Shown here piece by piece: positions 57,115 through 64,000 of a DNA stretch of 64,000 nt. The DNA is taken from the NCBI RefSeq assembly GCF_947496385.1, contig NZ_CANMCP010000006.1:162580-226579 (forward strand), in the 5' to 3' direction. Under the pieces are notes generated by a model. The model ran no database searches. It saw only the letters and a program-made list of their open reading frames with translations, and had not been told where the DNA came from. The stretch is from an uncultured Croceicoccus sp. (GTDB lineage Bacteria; Pseudomonadota; Alphaproteobacteria; Sphingomonadales; Sphingomonadaceae). Both the position numbers and the translations under genes were made by a program. How positions within the stretch are numbered: the stretch's first letter is position 1; each line of letters starts with the position of its first letter.

Positions 57115-58073
57115 TGGGCACAGGCGAACAGACGAAAATCCTCGTGGTCGACGACGTGCCCGAAAGTGCGTTCATCACGAAGGCGATGCTGACCAAAGGT
57201 GGCTTCGACCATGTCGACATCGCGCGCGGTGGGCGCGAAGCGCTGCGCCTGTGCGGGATCGGCGACGATGGCCGTACGGCGGCCTTTGCCCATTCCTATG
57301 CGCTGGTCGTGCTCGACATCCGGATGCCCGATATTGACGGGCTGGAGGTCTGCGCGCGGATGCGATTGTCGCGCCATACGCGCCGTCTGCCCATACTAAT
57401 GCTGACCGCTACGAACGATGCCGAAACGCTGAATCAGGCATTCATGGCAGGCGCGGACGATTTCCTGACCAAGCCGATCAACGATGTCCGTCTGCTGGCC
57501 CGCATACGCACGCTCTTGCGGATGCAGCGCGAGCGTGAGCGGCGTGCCCTGCGCGAAGAAGAGCTGCAATTGCAGAACGCCGCGCTCAAGCAGGGACAGA
57601 TCAGTTTCAGCCTCATCGACCCCGACACCGATCTCCTGCGCGAACGGGCGTTCGATCTCGTCGTGTCCGATTGCCGCCAGCGCGACCGGCCCGCCGCGAT
57701 CGCTCTCGTGCGGATCGTCGATTTTCCCGGCTTCGTCGAATTGCATGGCCACGATAGCGCGGAGGCGATGGTGCGCGACGTCGCCGGCATGCTGCGGACG
57801 ATCCCGGCGCCGGTGGGCGTCATGCTGACCGCCTATGGCCCCGGCATGTTCATGGCGATCGAGCCGGGCGCCTCGTCGCCCGGCGTGCTGGACCATTGGG
57901 GGGCGCAGGCCGCGCGCGCGATCGCGGAGCGGCGCATCCATCACGGCAATTCGATACAGTCGGGGCATGTCGCCCTGATGATCCGGACGGCCTGGGCGAA
58001 ACCGGGCGATCTCGGCCCGGCGGCCGATCGCATCATTCACGAAACCAAGACTATGCTAGTGGAGCGCCAATGA
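57114..58073 (+). CDS. Response regulator with degenerate GGDEF-like output
   Basis: 319 residues. The receiver domain is intact: VVDDVPES with acidic pair, phospho-acceptor Asp68 in LDIRMPD and Lys120 in LTKPI. A helical linker (QRERERRALREEELQLQ) leads to a domain resembling GGDEF (DPDTDLLRERAFDLVVSDCRQRDRP, HDSAEAMVRDVAGMLR), but the GGDEF loop reads AYGPGMF, so it cannot be an active diguanylate cyclase. It may bind c-di-GMP or a partner. Translationally coupled on both sides (TAATG, ATGA). Confidence 0.7.
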   Translation: MGTGEQTKILVVDDVPESAFITKAMLTKGGFDHVDIARGGREALRLCGIGDDGRTAAFAHSYALVVLDIRMPDIDGLEVCARMRLSRHTRRLPILMLTATNDAETLNQAFMAGADDFLTKPINDVRLLARIRTLLRMQRERERRALREEELQLQNAALKQGQISFSLIDPDTDLLRERAFDLVVSDCRQRDRPAAIALVRIVDFPGFVELHGHDSAEAMVRDVAGMLRTIPAPVGVMLTAYGPGMFMAIEPGASSPGVLDHWGAQAARAIAERRIHHGNSIQSGHVALMIRTAWAKPGDLGPAADRIIHETKTMLVERQ

Positions 58074-58876
58074 CCCCCCGAATCTGCATTATCGGGCTGG
58101 CCTGCGCCGCCCTGTTCCCTGCCCTGCCCGCCTTTGCGCAGGATGGCGGGGTCGACGCGGCGCCGCCCCCGCCAAGCGACGGGCAGATCATCGCCACGTT
58201 CTACTATTCCGACAGCACACGCGGTTTCGGCGCGGATGGCGACACGATCGACATCCCCGATTACGAGAAGATGGAGCTTTTCCTGCTCGCCGAATATCGC
58301 GTCACGCCGGACCTCACGCTGGTGGTGAAGCCCAGCTTTCGCAACATCTCGGTCGAGGGCGAGGACGACGACAGCGGGCTTGGCTACACCGATCTGGGTG
58401 CGCGTTACCGGTTGATGGGCGACGACGGTGCCTGGCTCGCAGCCGAAGGGGCGGTGCGCATTCCCGGCTTCACGCGCGACGACCGGCTCGCGCAGGTCGG
58501 CAACACCGGCACCGAATATGATCTTCGCCTGCGCGGCTTTCACAATATCGCGGCGGGTGCGCATGGTGCTTTCGTCGATGCACAGGCGAGCTACCGCCTT
58601 CGCGACGGCGACCCGCCGAACGAATTTCACGCCGATGTGACGCTGGGCTACCGGCCGAGCGCCGAACTGCTCATCATGGCGCAAAGCTTCAACACGATCA
58701 GCGATGGCGCGGGACAGGGCATTTTCGATGAATATCGCTATTATAACGTGCAACTGGGCGCGGTGCAGCAGGTGTCGCCGGCGGTCGCGCTCCAGGCCGG
58801 CTTGATGGGCACCATTGGTGGCACGAATGCCCTGCGCGAACGTGGTTTCTTCACCGGGGTATGGTTCGCGTTTTAG
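58070..58876 (+). CDS. Outer-membrane beta-barrel-like protein of the polysaccharide operon
   Basis: 268 residues with a signal peptide (ALPAFA-Q near residue 24) and many short alternating beta strands (LTLVVKPSFRNISVEG, GYTDLGARYRL, YDLRLRGFHNI, YRYYNVQLGAVQQV), ending in the aromatic GVWFAF typical of barrel proteins. It has no TPR export domain of the BcsC kind. It could be a channel or structural part of export. Its ATG overlaps the receiver gene stop, and its TAG overlaps the stop of the convergent glycosidase gene. Confidence 0.6.
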   Translation: MTPRICIIGLACAALFPALPAFAQDGGVDAAPPPPSDGQIIATFYYSDSTRGFGADGDTIDIPDYEKMELFLLAEYRVTPDLTLVVKPSFRNISVEGEDDDSGLGYTDLGARYRLMGDDGAWLAAEGAVRIPGFTRDDRLAQVGNTGTEYDLRLRGFHNIAAGAHGAFVDAQASYRLRDGDPPNEFHADVTLGYRPSAELLIMAQSFNTISDGAGQGIFDEYRYYNVQLGAVQQVSPAVALQAGLMGTIGGTNALRERGFFTGVWFAF

Positions 58877-59898
58877 CGTCCGCGGCGGAGCAGCCGGGCC
58901 GCCGGCTTGTTCTGAATGGTGAAGTCGGTGTCGCTTTTCCCGCCCCCGTCGGGATCGCTCAACCACCGCCAGATCAGCGCCGTTTCGATCCCGAAGGCAC
59001 GCGCCTCGTCCAGCCAGATCGACAGCACGTCGCGCTGCACGGCGAGGTTCGGCGTTCCGGCCCGCTCCTCCGCACTTTCCCACGGGCGCAACGTCGCACC
59101 ACCGACCGAGCGCAGGCCGATCTCGCCCAGCCATGCCGGTTTCGCATGACGCTCGCTCAACGCGCGCAGCACGCTCAGCTCTGCACGCATCGCCGCCCGC
59201 CATGCCCCGCGATCCGAACCCGGTCCCAGAACGGGGTATGACGTCATGGCGATCATATCGAGCCGGTCCCAGAATGCGACCGCTTCCGCCCCCGCGGCAT
59301 TATGCGCCACATAGGTCAGCCGCCCCGGAAACACATCGCGCAGCCGTTCGATGATGCCGCGCCATTCGGGCCGTCGTGTCGTATGGCGCAGCTCCGTCCC
59401 GATGCAGAGGGTCGAGGCGCCCGCCTGCGCCGCCGCCGCGGCATGGGGGCGCAGCGCCGCTTCGTAGGCTGCAAACCATGTGGCCCAGTCTTCCTCGCGA
59501 GCGAAGGAAATCGCCCCGGCCCACCGTTCCGGCACCCAGACATGCGGCTTCACCACGACATCGAGCCCGCATTCGCGCGCCTGCGCGATGCCGCGTCGCA
59601 AGCCATCGGGGGACAGCGCGCTTCCCGGCACGAGCTGCGGATCGTTCTCCCCCGGCTGCCAGAAAAAGGGGATCAGCGCGACGACGGACGCGCCCGCCTC
59701 GGCAAGCTGGCGAAAGCTGCGGAGCGCGGCCGCGCTGCCGAAGGGGGCGGCGGCATCCTCGACAAGGTTCACACCGACCCGCATACCCCCGCTACGTCCC
59801 ACGATGGACAGCGCGGAGAGGCACGGCGCCGCACATGCCGCCTGCACAAAACCGCGCCGCCCGATCATCCTTGTCCGCAATGCGCCTTTTAGTGTCAT
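58873..59898 (-). CDS. GH113-like glycoside hydrolase with a Tat-like signal
   Basis: 341 residues from ATG 59898; ATG 59868 is an alternative giving MIGRRGFVQAA, a twin-arginine-like signal with Ala-rich h-region. The mature part is a TIM barrel of the GH113-like type: IPFFWQPGE near residue 76, VVVKPHVWVPERWAG, candidate acid/base Glu169 in IGTELRH, and nucleophile Glu259 in LGEIGLRS, with IWRWLSDPDGGG near the end. GH113 enzymes are beta-mannanase-like. Its place beside the synthase operon suggests it trims or releases the polymer, but polarity is opposite. Confidence 0.65.
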   Translation of the reverse strand: MTLKGALRTRMIGRRGFVQAACAAPCLSALSIVGRSGGMRVGVNLVEDAAAPFGSAAALRSFRQLAEAGASVVALIPFFWQPGENDPQLVPGSALSPDGLRRGIAQARECGLDVVVKPHVWVPERWAGAISFAREEDWATWFAAYEAALRPHAAAAAQAGASTLCIGTELRHTTRRPEWRGIIERLRDVFPGRLTYVAHNAAGAEAVAFWDRLDMIAMTSYPVLGPGSDRGAWRAAMRAELSVLRALSERHAKPAWLGEIGLRSVGGATLRPWESAEERAGTPNLAVQRDVLSIWLDEARAFGIETALIWRWLSDPDGGGKSDTDFTIQNKPAARLLRRGR

Positions 59899-59976
59899 GC
59901 CCCGCCCGATCCATCGCCTGTCACGATCATGGATAGGCCACGCGCGCGATCATGGCGATAGCCACCCGGCGATGGC

Positions 59977-60924
59977 TCAAAAACTGTAGCGCGCCCCGAT
60001 CCGGCCGATGAATTCATTGTCGTCCAGTCCGTTCGCGACATCGTCATTGAGCATCCAGACATCCACCCCGCCATTGACAGACAGCGCCGGCGCCGCCTCG
60101 ATCGGGCTGATCGCGAGGGTTACGCCGGTGCGGAAAAAACCGAAATCGGGATTGCCGCCATCCACGCCCCTGTAGAAACTGTCCGACAATCCGATCATCA
60201 ACGGCACCGACACCGTGACCGGCATTTCCGTGCCCACGGTAAAGCTCGGCGTGAGCGATGGCTGCACGTAAAGGGCGTCGTCGCGCAGTGGCTGCCCCTC
60301 TTCCTGTACCATGCGCAGCGACGGCGAGAGGGTGAAATTATCGAGCGGGACCCGCCCTTTCCAGAATTGCGTGTCGTCGAAACGCAGGATCATTTCGAAA
60401 TCGTCGTAATCGGTAAAGGAATCGGCCGGCGAGATATAGCGATACCACGCGAGCGACACGGTGAACCGCTCCCGGAATGTGAGGGCAACGCCGGTATAGA
60501 TGTCCGCTTCGTACCATCCCGGCACCGGGCCGTCGTTCGCCTGGCCCAGGCCGGGGCCGCCGCTCTGAATGCTGTTCCAGGTGCCGACGAAGGCCGTTAC
60601 CACGGTGAGCGCCCCGCCCTCCAGCTCCGGCAAAGCAATGCGCGCCGACGCGAAGGGTTGCAGGCTCGGCTCCTCCGAAAATGCCACGCCGCGCGAGATA
60701 TACTTGCCGACCGCCGTCGCCCCGACGGACCAGGTCACGCGATCCGGGTCCTGCGTCCGTGCCTTCGCCGCGCCGGGCGGAACCGCTTCGGGCGGACGCT
60801 CGTCGCCATCGGGAGCCTCGATATCCTGTGCGAACGCGGGAGAACCGGCCGAGGCCGCGGCGATCAGGGCGGCGCCCATGGGAAAAGGGCGAAGATTCGC
60901 GGGCAAATTGAAATGTCGCAGCAT
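59977..60924 (-). CDS. Putative TorF-like outer-membrane porin family protein
   Basis: 315 residues. A signal peptide (cleavage near GSPAFA-Q) and a Pro/Asp-rich stretch precede a beta barrel with WSVGATAVGKYISRGVAFSEEPSLQP, similar to the SdYxFRGiS opening of the TorF family, and ending GRIGARYSF. It is the second outer-membrane protein beside the polysaccharide locus. Function is unknown; an export-related or porin role is inferred from position. Its start is divergent from a candidate apt promoter. Confidence 0.6.
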   Translation of the reverse strand: MLRHFNLPANLRPFPMGAALIAAASAGSPAFAQDIEAPDGDERPPEAVPPGAAKARTQDPDRVTWSVGATAVGKYISRGVAFSEEPSLQPFASARIALPELEGGALTVVTAFVGTWNSIQSGGPGLGQANDGPVPGWYEADIYTGVALTFRERFTVSLAWYRYISPADSFTDYDDFEMILRFDDTQFWKGRVPLDNFTLSPSLRMVQEEGQPLRDDALYVQPSLTPSFTVGTEMPVTVSVPLMIGLSDSFYRGVDGGNPDFGFFRTGVTLAISPIEAAPALSVNGGVDVWMLNDDVANGLDDNEFIGRIGARYSF

Positions 60925-60938
60925 GGCTTTTCTATAAT
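60908..60938 (+). promoter_or_regulatory. Possible sigma-70 promoter of apt
   Basis: TTGAAA at 60908-60913 and TATAAT at 60933-60938, spacing 19, upstream of apt (start 61065). The -10 is a perfect match; the long spacing and the overlap with the start of the opposing gene reduce confidence. Confidence 0.35.
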
Positions 60939-61064
60939 GGAGCAGGGCGTCCGTCGTTCCGTTCCGGCGGTCGCGCTGGCCAGCGTGCGTGGGATGGGCG
61001 CGCTTCGGCTTGCCGCGCCTTGATCGCTCTTTAGCAATTGCGCAAGAGCGGCTAGCGTCGGGCG

Positions 61065-61598
61065 ATGACCGACAATGCCGATCTTCTCGCCCTCGTCCGC
61101 GAAATCGCCGACCACCCCAAACCGGGCATCGCCTTTCGCGATATCAGCACGCTGCTGCTCGACGGTGCGGCGTTTCGCACCACGATCGACCGCATGGCGG
61201 AACTTTTGAACGGCACGCAGCCGTGCATGCTGGCCGGTATCGAGGCGCGCGGTTTCATTTTTGCCTCCGCGCTTGCCTATCGCATGGGGTGGGGGATGAT
61301 CATGCTTCGCAAGCCGGGAAAGCTGCCAGGTACGCGCCTGTCGATCGAATACGAGCTGGAATACGGGAGCGATACGCTCGAAATGCATGACGATGCGTGC
61401 GTTCCCGACACACCCGTCGTGCTGGTCGACGATCTGCTGGCCACCGGGGGAACCGCGCTGGCGGCGGCGCGCCTGCTCCGCGATGCGGGTGCGCGAGTCG
61501 AGCAGGCGCTCTTCGCGATCGATCTCGTCGACCTTGGCGGCGGGGACCGTCTGCGCGAAGAAAATATCGCGGTGCGCTCGCTCATAAATATCGGTTAA
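61065..61598 (+). CDS. apt: Adenine phosphoribosyltransferase
   Basis: 177 residues. Converts adenine plus PRPP to AMP, purine salvage. The PRPP-binding motif VVLVDDLLATGGTA is clear near residue 120, with PKPGIAFRDISTLL and GIEARGFIFASALAYRMG earlier, all standard for Apt. It stands alone, with the small-gene region downstream. No purine operon is close by. Confidence 0.95.
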   Translation: MTDNADLLALVREIADHPKPGIAFRDISTLLLDGAAFRTTIDRMAELLNGTQPCMLAGIEARGFIFASALAYRMGWGMIMLRKPGKLPGTRLSIEYELEYGSDTLEMHDDACVPDTPVVLVDDLLATGGTALAAARLLRDAGARVEQALFAIDLVDLGGGDRLREENIAVRSLINIG

Positions 61599-61657
61599 CG
61601 ACGGGTTTTCGCACCCACTGTCCCAAGAAGGGACTGCGCTCTGCTGCAGTAGCGTTT

Positions 61658-61696
61658 GACATCACCCCTCCGCTTTGGGGATGTTAAGACATCACC
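61658..61696 (+). repeat. Short direct repeat GACATCACC
   Basis: The same nine bases occur at 61658-61666 and 61688-61696, 30 bp apart, and between them lies a hairpin-like CCCC/GGGG stem. It may be a protein-binding site or chance. Confidence 0.4.
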
Positions 61697-61799
61697 TGAC
61701 CAGAGCATGATGCGCGATGTCGCTTTTGGCGAAATTCCGCGACACGGATGCAAAGCGGTGAGATTGTCGACCATATTCAACGATTGTCGGGGGGCACTC

Positions 61800-61919
61800 T
61801 TGAAACACCATTCCAGAAAACGCGCGTTGCGTCGGTTTCGGCGCAAGCATTCGGAACTTTTCATCTTTCTGATTTCAGCCGTGGTCTTCGCGGCCTGCTA
61901 TTACGTTATTCTGAATTAA
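61800..61919 (+). CDS. Possible very small membrane protein (39 residues)
   Basis: TTG 61800 is preceded by GGGGGG five bases upstream. The frame runs to 61919 and reads a very basic N-terminus (KHHSRKRALRRFRRKHSE) followed by one hydrophobic helix (LFIFLISAVVFAACYYVIL), ending N. Basic-then-hydrophobic layout is typical of small membrane peptides. No homology is recognised; an open frame also continues upstream to ATG 61656, so the true gene may be up to 87 residues. It could be chance. Confidence 0.28.
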   Translation: MKHHSRKRALRRFRRKHSELFIFLISAVVFAACYYVILN

Positions 61920-61954
61920 GCGTTGCCGCCGCGACGGCCCGCCCGCCAACGCGT

Positions 61955-62833
61955 CTAAAAAACCACGGTCCTGAAGCCATTGAGGAAGACACGGTCCTCA
62001 AGATGCGCGCGGACCGCGCGGGCGAGCACGCGCCGTTCGACATCGCGCCCCTTGGCCACCAGCATGTCGGGCGTATCGGAATGGGTTACGGCTTCGACAT
62101 CCTGGTGAATGATGGGGCCTTCGTCGAGATCGGCGGTCACGTAATGGGCCGTCGCGCCGATCATCTTCACGCCGCGATCATGCGCCTGATGGTAGGGCTT
62201 CGCACCCTTGAATCCCGGCAGGAAGCTGTGATGGATATTGATGCACCGGCCTGAGAGAAAGCGCGCGAAATCGTCCGAAAGGATCTGCATGTAACGCGCC
62301 AGCACCACCAGCTCGGCGCCCGTATCCGCGATCACCTGCTTGACCTGCGCTTCCTGCCGCGGCTTGGTCTCGGCCGTGATCGGGAAATGATAATACGGAA
62401 TATCGCCAATCAGCGACAGGGTCAGCGCGTTGCGCGGATGGTTGGACACGATGGCGACCACATCCATCGACAGCTCACCAATCCTGTGCCGGTAGAGGAG
62501 ATCGGCCAGGCAATGGTCGAATTTCGACACCATCAACACGACCTTGCGCCGTACCGCCGTGTCGCGAAGCGTCCAGCGCGCCGCCATCGATTGGGCCGAC
62601 CCCGCGAAATCGTCCCGGTAGGTGTCCAGCGTCGCGGCGCCGGGATCGAACTGAACCCGCATGAAGAACTGCCCGGTCGCGGCATCGTTATAATGCTGCG
62701 CCTCGGTGATGTTCCCGCCCTTTTCGGCGAGGAAGCCGGCAACCTTCGCGACAAGACCAGCACGATCGTCACAGGTCAGGTTCAGAACAAATCTTGGTGC
62801 CAATGCGTCTCTCCCGCTCCGTCCCATACGCAA
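61955..62833 (-). CDS. purU: Formyltetrahydrofolate deformylase
   Basis: 292 residues. Hydrolyses 10-formyl-THF to formate and THF, balancing one-carbon pools. The N-terminal ACT domain ([28 protein letters not shown]) is followed by a GARFT-like formyltransferase domain with [21 protein letters not shown] carrying the catalytic His and Asn, and [12 protein letters not shown] with the Asp. The start is ATG 62833 (or 62827). The FAH gene lies 129 bp upstream on the same strand. Confidence 0.95.
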   Translation of the reverse strand: MRMGRSGRDALAPRFVLNLTCDDRAGLVAKVAGFLAEKGGNITEAQHYNDAATGQFFMRVQFDPGAATLDTYRDDFAGSAQSMAARWTLRDTAVRRKVVLMVSKFDHCLADLLYRHRIGELSMDVVAIVSNHPRNALTLSLIGDIPYYHFPITAETKPRQEAQVKQVIADTGAELVVLARYMQILSDDFARFLSGRCINIHHSFLPGFKGAKPYHQAHDRGVKMIGATAHYVTADLDEGPIIHQDVEAVTHSDTPDMLVAKGRDVERRVLARAVRAHLEDRVFLNGFRTVVF

Positions 62834-62962
62834 GGGCCGCGATGCCCCGGTGACGCGCTATAGGCGAAAATCCGTACGGGCGAAGGCAAAACCGCAAGCG
62901 CCGGCGCGAACGAAGGCGCACGCCTGCCGTGGTTGGCAAACGCGCGCCGTCATTCCCGGCGA

Positions 62963-63922
62963 TCAGCGCTGGACGACCGTCTGCTCGATCATTCCGAAGG
63001 GGTACGTACCATCTGCCCGCCGCCCCGCCATGCGGACGCGGTCGCCAAAGCGCATGAACGGCGTTTCGGGCAGGCCGTTTTCGATCATCTCGATGGCGCG
63101 ACGCTCCGAAATACAGCTTGAACCGACCTTGGCGTAATCCGGGCTCGACACGGTGCCCGATCCGATGATGGTGCCGGCCACCAGATCGCGCGTGCGGGCG
63201 GCGTGGGCGACGAGTTCATGGAAGCCGAACGCCATTTCGCGCCCGTTGGCCGCGCCGAAACGCGCGCCATTCCATTCGACGTCAAGGTCGAGACATACCC
63301 GCCCGTCGCGCCAGTCCTCACCCAGTTCATCAGGCGTGACGGCGATCGGCGCCATGGAACAGGCAGGCTTGGCCTGCACCCAGCCAAAGCCTGTCTTCAT
63401 CTCGATCGGGGCGATCGTGCGCAGGGACCAGTCGTTGATCTGCACGATCAGGCGGATGTGCTTCATTGCGTCGGCGGCGCTCGTTCCCATGGGCACGGCA
63501 TCGACGATCACGCCGAACTCGCCCTCGAAATCGATGCCATCTTCCTCCGACGGGAAGGGAATGTCGTCATTCGGGCCGTAGAAACGATCGGACATCCCCT
63601 GATACATCAGGGGCCGGTCGCTTTCGATCGGATCGAGGCCGAACGCGATCTGCATCAGCTTGCCATGCTGATCGAAGGCCGAACCATCGAGCCATTGCCA
63701 GCTGCGCGGCATCGGCGCGCGCAGTGTCCCCGTTGCCATGCCCTCCCCTGCGGCGAGCCGGGCCGCGGCGTCGCCAAGCGCCGGCTGACCCGCGGTCCAG
63801 TCCGCCATGAGCGTAAGGAGATTCGGCGCGCCGGCCCCGACCTCCATCATGCGCGCACCATCGGCAGAGACAAGCACCAACGCACCATCGGACGTATTGT
63901 TATCGAGCGTCGCGAGCCTCAT
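62963..63922 (-). CDS. Fumarylacetoacetate hydrolase family protein
   Basis: 319 residues from ATG 63922, which overlaps the TGA of the upstream gene (ATGA). The FAH-fold signatures are visible: FPSEEDGIDFEGEFGVIVDAV with the metal-binding Glu pair, NDWSLR and KTGFGWVQAKPACSMAP, then GTVSSPDYAKVGSSCISE. FAH-family enzymes cleave C-C bonds of acylpyruvates or fumarylacetoacetate. Tyrosine/homogentisate breakdown is possible but not proven by neighbours in view. Confidence 0.85.
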   Translation of the reverse strand: MRLATLDNNTSDGALVLVSADGARMMEVGAGAPNLLTLMADWTAGQPALGDAAARLAAGEGMATGTLRAPMPRSWQWLDGSAFDQHGKLMQIAFGLDPIESDRPLMYQGMSDRFYGPNDDIPFPSEEDGIDFEGEFGVIVDAVPMGTSAADAMKHIRLIVQINDWSLRTIAPIEMKTGFGWVQAKPACSMAPIAVTPDELGEDWRDGRVCLDLDVEWNGARFGAANGREMAFGFHELVAHAARTRDLVAGTIIGSGTVSSPDYAKVGSSCISERRAIEMIENGLPETPFMRFGDRVRMAGRRADGTYPFGMIEQTVVQR

Positions 63923-64000
63923 GCTTCCAACTCCGGTTCGAACCTGCCGTCGATGAGGACGAAGCAGATGCGGCAGTTGCTGTCGGTGCGATTGGCCCAT
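63919..64000 (-). CDS. C-terminal fragment of an unidentified protein (partial)
   Basis: The last 26 codons of a gene entering from the right, ending TGA 63921-63919 and reading NRTDSNCRICFVLIDGRFEPELEA. The stop overlaps the FAH ATG by 4 bp, so the two are cotranslated and probably functionally linked. I do not recognise the family from this fragment. Confidence 0.6.
   Translation of the reverse strand, partial: WANRTDSNCRICFVLIDGRFEPELEA

Larger units (their letters stand above)
61599..61954. other. Region between apt and purU
   Basis: 356 bp without a long gene. It contains a hairpin-like ACAT...ATGT/CCCC-GGGG structure near 61659-61684, a repeated 9-mer GACATCACC at 61658-61666 and 61688-61696, and a candidate 39-codon membrane-protein gene at 61800-61919. 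Otherwise I see nothing recognisable. Confidence 0.5.

Overview
The window is a compact, GC-rich stretch of an alphaproteobacterial chromosome, most likely a member of the Sphingomonadales and plausibly close to Erythrobacteraceae. The evidence is the gene content: PhaR, PCu(A)C, a pyruvate dehydrogenase E1 pair with the lipoyl domain on the beta subunit, a septum-formation initiator beside pdhA, an archaeal-type prolyl-tRNA synthetase, and a LOV histidine kinase of the HWE type. Genes sit almost back to back, many with 1-4 bp stop/start overlaps and several convergent pairs overlapping at their stop codons. I found no rRNA, tRNA, CRISPR array, insertion sequence or prophage.

Layout. 1-12070: the end of an RNase R gene, a 2-oxoadipate dioxygenase, an ATP-grasp protein, an M28 peptidase, proS, phaR, a radA-cvpA-NifU-like-alr operon, and a patatin-like protein. 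12077-20649: heat-shock genes (dnaK-dnaJ; hrcA-grpE) mixed with a PCu(A)C lipoprotein, an EEP phosphatase and a glycine-zipper lipoprotein, then rph. dnaK has a good RpoH-type promoter, and the lipoprotein has a good EcfG-type (general stress) promoter. 20662-38160: housekeeping genes (rdgB, hemW, xerC, gshB, yraN-rsmI, parE, tyrS), a MoxR/VWA pair, a NamZ-like/DOMON pair, a PilZ protein whose start lies in a long inverted repeat, and a NYN-LOTUS protein. 38449-48557: gyrA, trmFO, an EF-hand protein, pdhA-pdhB, ftsB-like and a crotonase.

48671-51638 is a signalling block. A CsbD-like stress protein with an EcfG-like promoter is divergent from a LOV blue-light histidine kinase and its single-domain receiver. 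A membrane-anchored REC-Hpt protein follows on the other strand.

51840-60924 is the most unusual part. It is a five-gene, translationally coupled operon followed by two opposing genes. The operon encodes a BcsB-like periplasmic protein, a processive family-2 glycosyltransferase with an N-terminal MshEN-type (c-di-GMP-binding family) domain, a polytopic membrane protein, a receiver fused to a degenerate GGDEF-like domain, and an outer-membrane barrel. A GH113-like glycosidase with a Tat-like signal and a second outer-membrane protein follow on the minus strand. I read it as a candidate c-di-GMP-controlled exopolysaccharide synthesis and export system that lacks the PilZ and BcsC components of cellulose systems. 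The window ends with apt, a possible very small membrane-protein gene, purU, a fumarylacetoacetate-hydrolase-family gene and the tail of an unidentified gene.
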